Shown: positions 1-8,068 of the stretch, piece by piece
Numbering within the stretch: position 1 is the first letter of the stretch
Layout: every line of letters starts with the position of its first letter
Source of the DNA: VAZQ01 sp036557665
GTDB taxonomy: Bacteria > Pseudomonadota > Alphaproteobacteria > Rhizobiales > Xanthobacteraceae
Assembly (NCBI GenBank): GCA_036557665.1
Contig: DATBHG010000130.1
Span: 58,562-122,561, forward strand
Length of the DNA: 64,000 bases
Direction: 5' to 3'
The notes under the pieces: model-generated
What the model was told of the DNA's origin: nothing
Database searches by the model: none
What the model saw: only the letters and a program-made list of their open reading frames with translations
Made by a program: the position numbers and the translations under genes

Positions 1-38
1 CGTCGTCTTGGCCGTTTACGCGTCCTGGTCGGTGAGTC

Positions 39-1163
39 GTGGCAGAGGTTGATCGCGTGCACGATGATCATCAGCGGATAGAGGCCGTTATCGCCGCGTT
101 CGCCGCGGGAGAGATCGTTGTCGTCACCGATGACGATGACCGCGAGAACGAAGGCGATCTGTTCGTCGCGGCTTCGCTCTGCACGCCGGAAAAAATGGCC
201 TTCATCATTCGCAATACATCCGGCATCGTGTGCGCGCCGCTCTCGGCTGAGCAGGCCAGGCGCTTGCATCTTGGCCCCATGGTGGCGGCCAACGATGCAC
301 CGCTCGGCACCGCCTTCACGGTCTCAGTCGACTGCCGTCACGGGCTGACCACCGGCATCTCGGCGGAGGAGCGCACCAATACGGTGCGTGCCCTTGCCAA
401 CGACAACAGCGGCGCCAGCGACTTCGTGCGCCCGGGTCATGTGTTTCCGCTGATCGCAAAGGATGGCGGCGTGCTGATGCGATCCGGGCATACCGAGGCC
501 TGTATCGACCTCTGCCGGCTTGCCGGTTTGCCGGCGGTCGGCGTGCTGGCTGAGCTGATGAACGACGACGGCTCGGTAATGCGCGGGCCCGGCGTCGCAG
601 AGTTCGCCGCGCGCCACAAGCTCAGGCAGGTTTCCATAGCGGATCTGATCGCGTATCGGCAGGCCCGCGACAAGCTGGTCAAACGCATCGGCGAGTTCCC
701 GGTCAAGAGCAAGATCGGCACTCTTCAGGGTTATGCGTATGTGACCCCTTTTGACGCCATTCAGCACATGGCATTCGTCTACGGCCGCATCGGCAACGGC
801 AAGGACATGCCGGCACGGCTGCACCGCGCCGACGTCATCCGCGACGTTTTCGGCGGAGCGCATCCGGTTCACTCGGCGTTGGAGCGTTTCAAGCAGGAAG
901 GGCGCGGGGTCATCGTTTTTCTGCGCGACGGCGCGGCCGGCGTGCCCACTCACGCCATCCCGCATTCCGGCTCGACCGGATCCGAGTTCGCGCGCTCACG
1001 GCAATGGCGAGAGGTCGGGCTGGGAGCGCAAATCCTCAAGGACCTCGGGATAGCTTCCATTCGGCTGCTGACCTCCACAAGGATGACCTATGTAGGGCTC
1101 GCCGGGTTCGGCATCGAGATCACAGCAACCGAGCTGATAGAGGATCGCGCCGCGCGCAATTGA
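39..1163 (+). CDS. ribB: 3,4-dihydroxy-2-butanone-4-phosphate synthase with degenerate GTP cyclohydrolase II domain
   Basis: The enzyme makes 3,4-dihydroxy-2-butanone 4-phosphate from ribulose 5-phosphate for riboflavin synthesis in the cytosol. Residues about 10-210 are a canonical RibB domain, with the acidic DDDDRENEGDL motif and the RSGHTEACIDL segment. Residues about 215-370 align with GTP cyclohydrolase II (RLLTSTRMTYVGLAGFGIE at the end), but the zinc-binding CxxxxxxxCxC cysteines and the QEGRGIGL catalytic segment are absent, so that half is probably inactive, as in RibBX-type proteins. The assumed start is GTG at 39, preceded by GGTGAG. A GTG at 57 is also possible, and the true start could lie before the window. 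The gene ends 48 bp from the convergent [2Fe-2S] gene. Confidence 0.9.
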   Translation: MAEVDRVHDDHQRIEAVIAAFAAGEIVVVTDDDDRENEGDLFVAASLCTPEKMAFIIRNTSGIVCAPLSAEQARRLHLGPMVAANDAPLGTAFTVSVDCRHGLTTGISAEERTNTVRALANDNSGASDFVRPGHVFPLIAKDGGVLMRSGHTEACIDLCRLAGLPAVGVLAELMNDDGSVMRGPGVAEFAARHKLRQVSIADLIAYRQARDKLVKRIGEFPVKSKIGTLQGYAYVTPFDAIQHMAFVYGRIGNGKDMPARLHRADVIRDVFGGAHPVHSALERFKQEGRGVIVFLRDGAAGVPTHAIPHSGSTGSEFARSRQWREVGLGAQILKDLGIASIRLLTSTRMTYVGLAGFGIEITATELIEDRAARN

Positions 1164-1211
1164 TCGCTACTCGATCGCCTCGTCAGCAATAGCGAGCACG
1201 CTCGTCCTTCA

Positions 1212-1661
1212 TTACCCCCTCGCGGCCGCGTGAATCGCCCGGCGCACCTGCTGGTACGTGCCGCAACGGCAGATATTGGTGATCTCGCGATTGATGTCGT
1301 CGTCGGTGGGTTTCGGCTTGACGTTAAGCAAGGCCGCGACCGCCATGATCATGCCACTCTGGCAATAGCCACATTGTGGTACGTCGTGCTCGATCCACGC
1401 CTTCTGTACCTTATGCAGCGTGCCGCTCTGTGCGAGCCCCTCGATGGTTCCGATCTGCTTGCCCTCGGCAAAACTGATGGGCACCGAGCACGAGCGCACG
1501 GCGACGCCGTCCAGGTGGACGGTGCAAGCGCCGCATTGGGCAATCCCGCAGCCATATTTCGTGCCGGTCAGCCCGATGGTATCGCGCAGGACCCAAAGCA
1601 GCGGAGTATCGGGATCGACATCGACGGTATGCCTTTGCCCGTTCACCCTTAGATCAACCAT
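1212..1661 (-). CDS. (2Fe-2S)-binding small subunit of a molybdenum hydroxylase, orphan
   Basis: This 149-aa protein is a complete small electron-transfer subunit of the xanthine dehydrogenase/isoquinoline oxidoreductase (IorA/CoxS) family. The plant-ferredoxin-type cluster cysteines are C38, C43, C46 and C58. The second-cluster cysteines are C97, C100, C131 and C133 (CGYC and CRC). The open frame runs further upstream, but ATG 1661 is preceded by GAGGAGG at good spacing and matches the family N-terminus. Such proteins normally work with a molybdopterin large subunit. None follows here, because ribB ends only 48 bp beyond the stop codon. The PQQ dehydrogenase gene diverges from it across about 235 bp. 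Confidence 0.9.
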   Translation of the reverse strand: MVDLRVNGQRHTVDVDPDTPLLWVLRDTIGLTGTKYGCGIAQCGACTVHLDGVAVRSCSVPISFAEGKQIGTIEGLAQSGTLHKVQKAWIEHDVPQCGYCQSGMIMAVAALLNVKPKPTDDDINREITNICRCGTYQQVRRAIHAAARG

Positions 1662-1896
1662 TCGCAACCTCCTCGGGAGCGAGATGCTCAAGACGGGTCC
1701 GCAGGGCCTGACAGCGCACTTAACGACTTCCGCAGTGGTCTTGCTATGAGATGGGTTAGGGCTTCGCGGATAGATAGCAAGGGGGCGAGCCTCGTTAAAT
1801 CGATTGCGTTCAAGCCCCGATATGTCCGACAATGCTCGAGGTCCGTCATACGGGGTGGCGCCATCTTGCGCTTCCCCACTAGAAGGGAGGAGCACC

Positions 1897-3195
1897 ATGA
1901 GCGGTTCGGGTCCATTGCGGGATGTCCTGGCTGCCGGCGCGCTCGGCATTGTTCTCGTCGCGGCGTCCTGGCCCGTGTCGGCCCAGCAATCAGCGGGGTC
2001 GCCGTCCGCGAACGCTCCGGCCGCAGCGCCCGCTGCGCTGCCGACGCCCACCACACAGTCCGTTATGGCCGATCGGCCCAAGTCGGAGGCCGCGCAGAAG
2101 CTCGCTCCCGTGGCGCCTCCTCCTTTGGCCACCGCTGCGGACAAAATCCCGGTCGACAGGCTCAAGGCCCCGCCCGGCTTCAAGATCGAAGTCTATGCGA
2201 CCGGCATGGTCAATGCCCGCTCGCTGCGGGAAGGTAACAAGGGGACCATATTCGTCGGCAGCCGGCTCACCGATAAGATCTATGCCATCACCGAGAAGAA
2301 CGGGAAGCATGAGGCCAGGCCGCTGCTCACCGGACTGTTCAGGCCAAACGGGCTCGCCTTCCACAATGGCACCCTCTACATTGCCGAGCTGTCGCAGATC
2401 TCCAAGATCGACGATATAGAAAACAAGCTCGACCAGCCGCCAAAACCGACGGTCATCTACAGCGACTTGCCCAAAGACGAGGCGCATGGCTGGAAGTTTT
2501 TGACGGTGGGACCGGATAACCGGCTTTATTTCCAGATCGGGGCTCCCTGCAACATCTGCATGCCGTCGGACGCTCACGCCCAGATCCGCAGCATCAATCT
2601 GGACGGCAGCGACATGAAAGTGGTCGCGCGCGGCATTCGGCAAGTCGTCGGGATGGACTGGCACCCGGTGAGCAAGCAGCTCTATTTCACCGAAAATCAG
2701 CGCGACTGGCTTTCCGAGGAGTATCCCCAGGACAAGCTGAACCGTGTGACCAACCCGGGCAAGGACAATTTCGGCTTCCCCTATTGCCATCAGGGCGATA
2801 TGCCGGATCCCGAGTTTGGCTGGGGACACGATTGCAAGGCCGAGTTCGCGCAGCCGCTAGTTCTGCTCGGCCCCCATGCCGCCCCGCTGGGGATGCGTTT
2901 CTACACCGGTAACATGTTTCCCGCAGAATATCGCGGGGCCATTCTGGTTGCGCGTCACGGCTCGTGGAACAAGACGCACAAATTTGGCGGGGACATCGTC
3001 ACGGTCAAACTGAACAGCGACGGGACCGTCAAGTCGGTCGAGCCGTTCATCACCGGCTTCTTGCAGAACAACAACTATATCGGCCGCCCGGTCGATCTGC
3101 ATGTGATGAAGGACGGATCGGTCCTTGTGTCGGACGATTGGAACGGCGCGGTTTATCGCGTGAGCTACGACAACGCGCCGGTCGCCCACCGCTGA
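1897..3195 (+). CDS. PQQ-dependent sugar (sorbosone-type) dehydrogenase, periplasmic
   Basis: The protein is predicted to be a six-bladed propeller of the glucose/sorbosone dehydrogenase (GSDH) family, oxidising a sugar or aldehyde in the periplasm with PQQ. After a signal peptide (residues about 1-31, ending PVSAQQ) comes an Ala/Pro-rich linker, then the propeller from about residue 85 (PPGFKIEVYATG) to the C-terminus. Family segments include GMDWHP, NFGFPYCHQGD and SDDWNGAVYRV. The chosen ATG has GGGAGGAG just upstream; an upstream in-frame start at 1804 lacks this. A diheme cytochrome c follows 104 bp downstream and is a plausible electron acceptor. The substrate cannot be read from the sequence. 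Confidence 0.85.
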   Translation: MSGSGPLRDVLAAGALGIVLVAASWPVSAQQSAGSPSANAPAAAPAALPTPTTQSVMADRPKSEAAQKLAPVAPPPLATAADKIPVDRLKAPPGFKIEVYATGMVNARSLREGNKGTIFVGSRLTDKIYAITEKNGKHEARPLLTGLFRPNGLAFHNGTLYIAELSQISKIDDIENKLDQPPKPTVIYSDLPKDEAHGWKFLTVGPDNRLYFQIGAPCNICMPSDAHAQIRSINLDGSDMKVVARGIRQVVGMDWHPVSKQLYFTENQRDWLSEEYPQDKLNRVTNPGKDNFGFPYCHQGDMPDPEFGWGHDCKAEFAQPLVLLGPHAAPLGMRFYTGNMFPAEYRGAILVARHGSWNKTHKFGGDIVTVKLNSDGTVKSVEPFITGFLQNNNYIGRPVDLHVMKDGSVLVSDDWNGAVYRVSYDNAPVAHR

Positions 3196-3248
3196 TGCAT
3201 GAGCAGAACGCGGCCGTTTCGGCATCGCCCGATCTCCCGGTCTGTAGG

Positions 3249-3267
3249 GGCGGGTTTCAAGCCCGCC
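3249..3267. repeat. Short GC-rich hairpin between dehydrogenase and cytochrome genes
   Basis: GGCGGG and CCCGCC form a 6-bp perfect stem around a 7-nt loop. It lies 54 bp after the dehydrogenase stop and before the cytochrome start. There is no T-run, so it may be a REP-like intergenic palindrome or an mRNA-stabilising hairpin rather than a terminator. Confidence 0.4.
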
Positions 3268-3299
3268 TCTGAAAGCGTCGAGACAGCGCCGGTCAGCGA

Positions 3300-3866
3300 A
3301 TGCGGTTGCCGCTCGTCGGACTAGCCCTCCTTGCAACACTGTTGCCTGCCCATTCGCAGTCGCCGCAGGAGCGCGTCACCGTCTGCTTGGCGTGCCATGG
3401 CGAGAACGGCCAGTCGCAAACCGCGGAGGTTCCCTCGCTTGGCGCGCAGCCGGAATATTATGTTACCATCCAGCTCGTGATGTTTCGCGACAAGCTGCGC
3501 ACCGTAGAGGTCATGAACAATGTCATGGCCGGCACCAGCGATGATGTCGTGCGCGGTCTCGCGAGACTCGTCTCCAAGCTGCCCGCCCCGCAGCCGACGG
3601 CCGACGCAGCGGATCAAGGTCGCATGCAGCGCGCCGAGGCGCTGGCGCAAAAAAATCACTGCAACGTGTGCCACAGGACGGATTTCTCGGGCGGTGAGAA
3701 TGTGCCGCGTCTCGCCGGTCAGCGCGAGGATTACCTGGTCAAAGCCTTGCGCGGCTACAAGGATAACTCGCGCCGCGGCTACGATGCCTCAATGGCGGAG
3801 GTGGTCGTGCCTCTGACGGACGATCAGATCCTCGATCTCGCATACTATCTCGCCCGCGTCCGCTGA
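3300..3866 (+). CDS. Diheme cytochrome c (c4-like), periplasmic
   Basis: This 188-aa exported protein has a signal peptide (residues 1-20) and two class I cytochrome c domains with haem motifs CLACH (29-33) and CNVCH (121-125). This two-domain layout resembles cytochrome c4 and the cytochrome subunits of periplasmic dehydrogenases. Methionines that could be axial ligands lie in the VMNNVM segment and near residue 165. Its position behind the PQQ sugar dehydrogenase suggests it carries electrons from that enzyme to the respiratory chain; this is an inference. The gene is convergent with ubiD, with only 7 bp between the two stop codons. Confidence 0.87.
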   Translation: MRLPLVGLALLATLLPAHSQSPQERVTVCLACHGENGQSQTAEVPSLGAQPEYYVTIQLVMFRDKLRTVEVMNNVMAGTSDDVVRGLARLVSKLPAPQPTADAADQGRMQRAEALAQKNHCNVCHRTDFSGGENVPRLAGQREDYLVKALRGYKDNSRRGYDASMAEVVVPLTDDQILDLAYYLARVR

Positions 3867-3873
3867 CAGAGAA

Positions 3874-5436
3874 TCAGGCGACGCCGTCTCCGCTCGAGCG
3901 TTCCTCGAACACCCTGATCTCCGGCGGGTTGCCCGGAAGGCCGAGCTCGCTCCACCGGGACACGACCCGCTCGTAAGTCTTCCTGTCGAGCTTGGTGCGC
4001 GGCGAGAACGACTTGATGTGCTTGTAATCCATGCACGCATTGATCAGCGCCTTGGAGCCCCAGGGCCGGATTTCCGGCGGGTTGAGGCTCGGGTCGAGGA
4101 ACGTGCTCCAGGTCTCGCGGAGAATGTCGATCGACTGCGCGGGCCGCGAGCGGGTCGCCATCGCCCACAGGACCTGACCGATATTCGTCGGATCGATGTC
4201 GTCGTCGACCACGATCACGTATTTGCCGAAATAGGCGCCGGCGGTGCATTGCGCTGCGAGCGCCATCACCTGCGCGGCATGGCCGGCATACAACTGCTTT
4301 ATCGAGACCACGGTCATCCCCCAGCCGGCGGCCTCCGGGATGGACCACACGCCCTGAATGCCGGGGATGCCAAGCTTCTGCAGGTCGGCCCAGATGCCTG
4401 CCGAGCGCGCCAGCGCCCAGAACAATCCGCATTCGTTGGACGGACCGTCGGCCATCAGTGCGCAGGTGAGCGTCGGGTTGTTGCGATAGCGCAGCCGCTC
4501 GACGCGCATGAACGGCGTCGCCCCGGAAGGCCGGCCGTAATAGCCGGTGAACTCGCCGAACGGTCCCTCGGCGAAGGTCTCGTCGGGATAGAGATGGCCT
4601 TCCAGGATGATCTCGGCATGCGCCGGGAGCGGTAGTCCGGTCAACTCGGAGGTGAAGAGCTCGATGGGCGAGCCCTTGATCCCGGAGTAATACTCATATT
4701 CGCTCTCAGTCTTCGGCAGAGTGGTTGCGCCGACGAGGAACAGCAGCGGATCGATGCCGTAGGCGGCGGCGATCGGCGCAGGTTTGCCCATCCTCCACCA
4801 CTTGTCGCGGTCGGCACCCGCATCCTTGCCCGGCGACGTGTAGACGCCGATTTCGCGCGGTCCTTTGATCATCATCCGGTAGGTTCCGACGTTGATGCGG
4901 CCGCTCTCGGGGTCCTTGGTAATGATGGCGTCGTTGGTGCCGAGATAGAGGCCGCCGTCGAGCGGCCACATGCGCTGCGCGGGGAACCGGCGGATATCGA
5001 TGCTGTCGCCGTCGAGAACGTTCTGGCTGCAGACGGCCCGCCCGGCCGGCACCTCTACCGGAGCCATCTTGCGTCCGAGCTTCTGCTGCAAGAGCTTCAC
5101 GGCCTTGAGCGGATGATCGACCGGTCCCTCGCCGATCATGAGGCAGAACCGCGACAAGTTGCAGCCGATCATGTTGTAGAGGGCCTTGTGACCGGGATGG
5201 CCTTTGATGTTCTCGAACAACAATGCCGGGCTTTTTTCCAGTCCCACGAGATAGGTGATGTGAGCGGCCTCGAGGTCGGGGCTGACCTCGGCGGTGATGC
5301 GCTTGAGCTCGCCCATTTCCTCGGCCTTCTCCAGCCAGGCATCGAGCTCGCTGGCATTGCTCCGGTGAACGCTCGGCGCGTTCTTCGGCTGCTGGACGTC
5401 GCTAGAGTGGTGGTCGATCGGTACGGACATTTCCAT
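3874..5436 (-). CDS. UbiD family (prenylated-FMN) decarboxylase
   Basis: The protein is about 520 aa, the usual size for UbiD-type decarboxylases that use prenylated FMN to (de)carboxylate aromatic or unsaturated acids. Diagnostic segments are the N-terminal SRFCLMIGEG region, INVGTYRMM (flavin/metal site) and the hallmark EGPFGEFTGYYG containing the catalytic Glu. A GTG at 5463 overlaps the stop of the upstream NHL gene, but the ATG at 5436 has a GGAG 6 nt upstream and is preferred. No UbiX prenyltransferase gene lies nearby, so the cofactor must come from elsewhere. The substrate is unknown. Coupling to a secreted propeller protein is unusual for a UbiD gene. Confidence 0.85.
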   Translation of the reverse strand: MEMSVPIDHHSSDVQQPKNAPSVHRSNASELDAWLEKAEEMGELKRITAEVSPDLEAAHITYLVGLEKSPALLFENIKGHPGHKALYNMIGCNLSRFCLMIGEGPVDHPLKAVKLLQQKLGRKMAPVEVPAGRAVCSQNVLDGDSIDIRRFPAQRMWPLDGGLYLGTNDAIITKDPESGRINVGTYRMMIKGPREIGVYTSPGKDAGADRDKWWRMGKPAPIAAAYGIDPLLFLVGATTLPKTESEYEYYSGIKGSPIELFTSELTGLPLPAHAEIILEGHLYPDETFAEGPFGEFTGYYGRPSGATPFMRVERLRYRNNPTLTCALMADGPSNECGLFWALARSAGIWADLQKLGIPGIQGVWSIPEAAGWGMTVVSIKQLYAGHAAQVMALAAQCTAGAYFGKYVIVVDDDIDPTNIGQVLWAMATRSRPAQSIDILRETWSTFLDPSLNPPEIRPWGSKALINACMDYKHIKSFSPRTKLDRKTYERVVSRWSELGLPGNPPEIRVFEERSSGDGVA

Positions 5437-5459
5437 GACCTGCTCCGAGCTCCTCCAAT

Positions 5460-6581
5460 TCACCGCACAACCGGCCCGACATAGCGGAATTTTTGCGCCC
5501 GTTTACCGGTGTCCACCTCGGTCGTGTAGATGTTGCCCTTTGAATCCAAAGCAAGGTTGTGAACCCAGTGAAATTCCCCGGCGTTGCGGCCGTTGCGTCC
5601 GAAAGTGCCGACGACCTCTCCCGACTCGCGCCGCAGGGTTCGTACTTCGTTATTCGTTCCGTCGGCGTTCATGAGGTAGGTCTGCGCGGGATCGATCCAG
5701 AAATCGAGATCCCAGACGGAGCCGGCGCGAAGCGTGCTCTTTTCGATGATGAGCTCCCTCACGAAACTGCCGTCCTTGCGAAAGACCTGAATACGGTCAT
5801 TGGCCCGGTCGCAAACGTAAACAAGGCCGTCCTTGGAAATCTTCACGCAGTGGACGGGATTGCCGAGCTGCGACGACGGCGCCGCTGCCGGGCTGTAGGG
5901 CGGCATCTTGTCGTCGGTCGGCTTCTTCCCATAGGCGCCCCAATGCCGCTTATATACGCCGGTGGTCGCGTCAAAGACGATGACGCGGTGATTGAAATAG
6001 CCGTCGGCGATATAGACCTCATTAGCTTGCGGATCGACTTCCGCATCGGCGGGACGGCCAAGACGCGTCGTGTCATTGCTGTTGGTCTGCGGTCCCGACT
6101 TGCCGATCTGCAGGACAAACTTCCCGGCGCGCGTGAACTTCAGATACTGCCCGTCATTATCGCCGTTGCCGCCGATCCAGACGAAGCCTGACGCATCGAT
6201 GCTGATACCGTGCTCGTTCTGCGGCCACTCATAACCCTCGCCTGCGCCGCCCCAGGCCTGGACGAGATTACCTTCCTCATCAAACTCCATGACCGGAGGC
6301 GCCGGCCGGCAGCACTTTGAAGGCGGCGGGTTGAGGGTCAAAGCCTTCTCGTCGTCCGTCAGTGTGCGGGGACGCTGGATCACCCAGACATGATCTTGCG
6401 CGTCCACAGCTACGCCTGCGGCCTGACCCATTATCCAATCGTTGGGCAGCGGCTTGGGCCACGCGGCCTCGACTTTAAAGCGGGGTATCTCATCGGCGAA
6501 AGCCGTTGCGATCACGGCCGCGACAAGCAGGGAAAAAGCCGAGCTTAAACTCACGCCTCGTATCGTTTGTGCATAACGCAT
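5460..6581 (-). CDS. Secreted NHL-repeat beta-propeller protein
   Basis: This 373-aa protein has a signal peptide (residues about 1-29, cleavage near AFADE) and repeated NHL blades such as GQAAGVAVDAQDHVWV, VYIADGYFNHRVIVFD, LVYVCDRANDRIQVF and WVHNLALDSKGNIY. It resembles peptidyl-alpha-hydroxyglycine lyase-like and 6-bladed propeller proteins, but no catalytic function can be assigned. The ATG is preceded by CAGGA. Its stop overlaps the first possible start of ubiD (GTG 5463), so the two genes are probably co-transcribed and perhaps translationally coupled. A Cys pair (SKCC) near residue 90 is a local oddity. Confidence 0.8.
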   Translation of the reverse strand: MRYAQTIRGVSLSSAFSLLVAAVIATAFADEIPRFKVEAAWPKPLPNDWIMGQAAGVAVDAQDHVWVIQRPRTLTDDEKALTLNPPPSKCCRPAPPVMEFDEEGNLVQAWGGAGEGYEWPQNEHGISIDASGFVWIGGNGDNDGQYLKFTRAGKFVLQIGKSGPQTNSNDTTRLGRPADAEVDPQANEVYIADGYFNHRVIVFDATTGVYKRHWGAYGKKPTDDKMPPYSPAAAPSSQLGNPVHCVKISKDGLVYVCDRANDRIQVFRKDGSFVRELIIEKSTLRAGSVWDLDFWIDPAQTYLMNADGTNNEVRTLRRESGEVVGTFGRNGRNAGEFHWVHNLALDSKGNIYTTEVDTGKRAQKFRYVGPVVR

Positions 6582-6725
6582 TGGCGGTCCTGCTTTCCCG
6601 ATGGTGGCCTATTGTCTCAGTCGATCCAGGCCCGGCGATGCGGCGTCTGAATATTCGCCGGTCCACTCCGCACAGCGTGTAGCCCGTCCCCAATTGAGAC
6701 CCGGAGGTCCCCCTCTCTGTCCGGC

Positions 6726-7835
6726 TCAGGGAAGGTCGGCCAGAGTCTTGGCACCGGCCCCGGGCGTGATCAGCGTCGGCCATTGATGCGACCCGAATGG
6801 GACGAGCGGCGGCAAGGTCGGATTGATCTTGCGCTTGGCGTCCTGGTCGATGACGGCCTGCCGGGCATCGCCGCCCATCAACTCGTAGTCCATGAGCCGG
6901 TCGTTGCCGAAGAATATCTGCCCCACCGGGCGGTCGGCGACGATCCGGGTCAGCGCTTCCAGCATCTCGTCCGGTGTCGTGGTGAACGAGATCGTCTCGA
7001 TCAGGAGCAGGCGGTCGTTCATGGCCTCGGGCCCGAAATACTGGGCCAGCACGCTGAACAGGACATTGTTCTGGCGCGCCACGTAGATGGTGTTGCTGGC
7101 GGCATAGGTCTTGTCCCAGTCGGCTCCCAGCATCTGCTTCCATCCGCCGATCACGTCCATCCAATGGCCGACCTGAGTCTGCGCCGCCCAGGCGATGTTC
7201 TTCTTCAACAGCGGTCCCTGCTTCTTGGCGAAAGCCGCCAGCGCCTCTGTGGAAATTGCGTTCTTCCCCAGGCACTCGTCCATGAAGGCAATGTTGTTCT
7301 GCAGGATGGCGCGGCTGGTCGGCTTCCAGTCGTCCTGCATCGGCGTCGCATCAATGCCGTCGAGTGCCGATTGCATCCGGCTCCGGTACGCTGCTACCGA
7401 GCCGCGCCAGCTCTGGTCATTGGGGCTGTCGATGTACGGCATCACGACCTCGGCCAATGCCATGGTGCTGTGACCAACGGACTTCATCAGTTGGTAAGCG
7501 ATCGGCACGGGGGGTGCGTCGATCGGCGCCATGCCAGGCCGATACAAGATGAAACGGCCACCGGCTCCCGAGAATAATCCGAGGATGACCGGATGCTGCG
7601 CGAGGAAATTGTGCTGGAAGATCTTGGCAGAGCTGTTGTAGAGCTCGAACATCTGGGCGTTGAGCTGCAGAACATTCTGCGTTGCGATATCGGTCGGACT
7701 TGCTGTTTGCGTGCCGATGATCGGTTTCAGATAGGCTGGCACCTCGGCGCCCTGCGCTTGCGCACCGCAGTACGCGATTGCCAGGCAGGTGAGTAGCGCG
7801 CGAGCGCTCCTGGTCGTGCTCCACGTATGCTTCAC
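6726..7835 (-). CDS. Secreted protein of unknown function (369 aa)
   Basis: I do not recognise the family. The protein has a signal peptide (residues about 1-29, ending AQGAE) and then a largely helical, soluble region with no transmembrane segment. One glycine-rich stretch (LGLFSGAGGRFILYRPGM) is the most distinctive part, and Trp-rich segments (WGWKQML-like, HWMDVIGGW) follow. The start is GTG at 7835, supported by GGAG 7 nt upstream. It lies in the same direction as the NHL-UbiD pair downstream, with a 144-bp spacer, so a shared transcript is possible. It is separated from the deacetylase gene by a palindromic repeat. Confidence 0.7.
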   Translation of the reverse strand: MKHTWSTTRSARALLTCLAIAYCGAQAQGAEVPAYLKPIIGTQTASPTDIATQNVLQLNAQMFELYNSSAKIFQHNFLAQHPVILGLFSGAGGRFILYRPGMAPIDAPPVPIAYQLMKSVGHSTMALAEVVMPYIDSPNDQSWRGSVAAYRSRMQSALDGIDATPMQDDWKPTSRAILQNNIAFMDECLGKNAISTEALAAFAKKQGPLLKKNIAWAAQTQVGHWMDVIGGWKQMLGADWDKTYAASNTIYVARQNNVLFSVLAQYFGPEAMNDRLLLIETISFTTTPDEMLEALTRIVADRPVGQIFFGNDRLMDYELMGGDARQAVIDQDAKRKINPTLPPLVPFGSHQWPTLITPGAGAKTLADLP

Positions 7836-7882
7836 GAAGGTCTCCTGCAGGGGTTTCGATGAAATCGAATCGTGTTTGCTTT

Positions 7883-8026
7883 GTAGGGCGGGTTAGCCAG
7901 CAAACGGACTCCGGCCCGCTCGCTGGCGTAACCCGCCGGTTCCGGTCTCGGATGTGGCCTGCCGTGCGGTGGGTTACGCCGTACAACTCGGCTGCGTAGT
8001 CGATTTGTACGGCTAACCCGCGCTAC
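7883..8026. repeat. Nested palindromic intergenic repeat (GTAACCC/GTTAGCC type)
   Basis: Two inverted repeats are nested. The outer arms at 7883-7898 and 8011-8026 match over 16 nt with one mismatch (core CGGGTTAGCC / GGCTAACCCG). The inner arms GGCGTAACCC (7925-7934) and GGGTTACGCC (7971-7980) are perfect. The element fills most of the 233-bp gap between two minus-strand genes and could fold into a long branched hairpin in RNA or DNA. A related single palindrome occurs at 46704-46742. It looks like a REP/MITE-like repeat; copy number elsewhere cannot be seen. Confidence 0.7.
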
Positions 8027-8068
8027 GGGTCAATTCGAGCAAAGCGCGGCTGGGATTGGGTTTCCCCA

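Noticed and set aside
1..38. FMN riboswitch upstream of ribB
   Set aside because: Only 38 bases precede the start codon in the window, too few to contain the aptamer, and no conserved element is visible.
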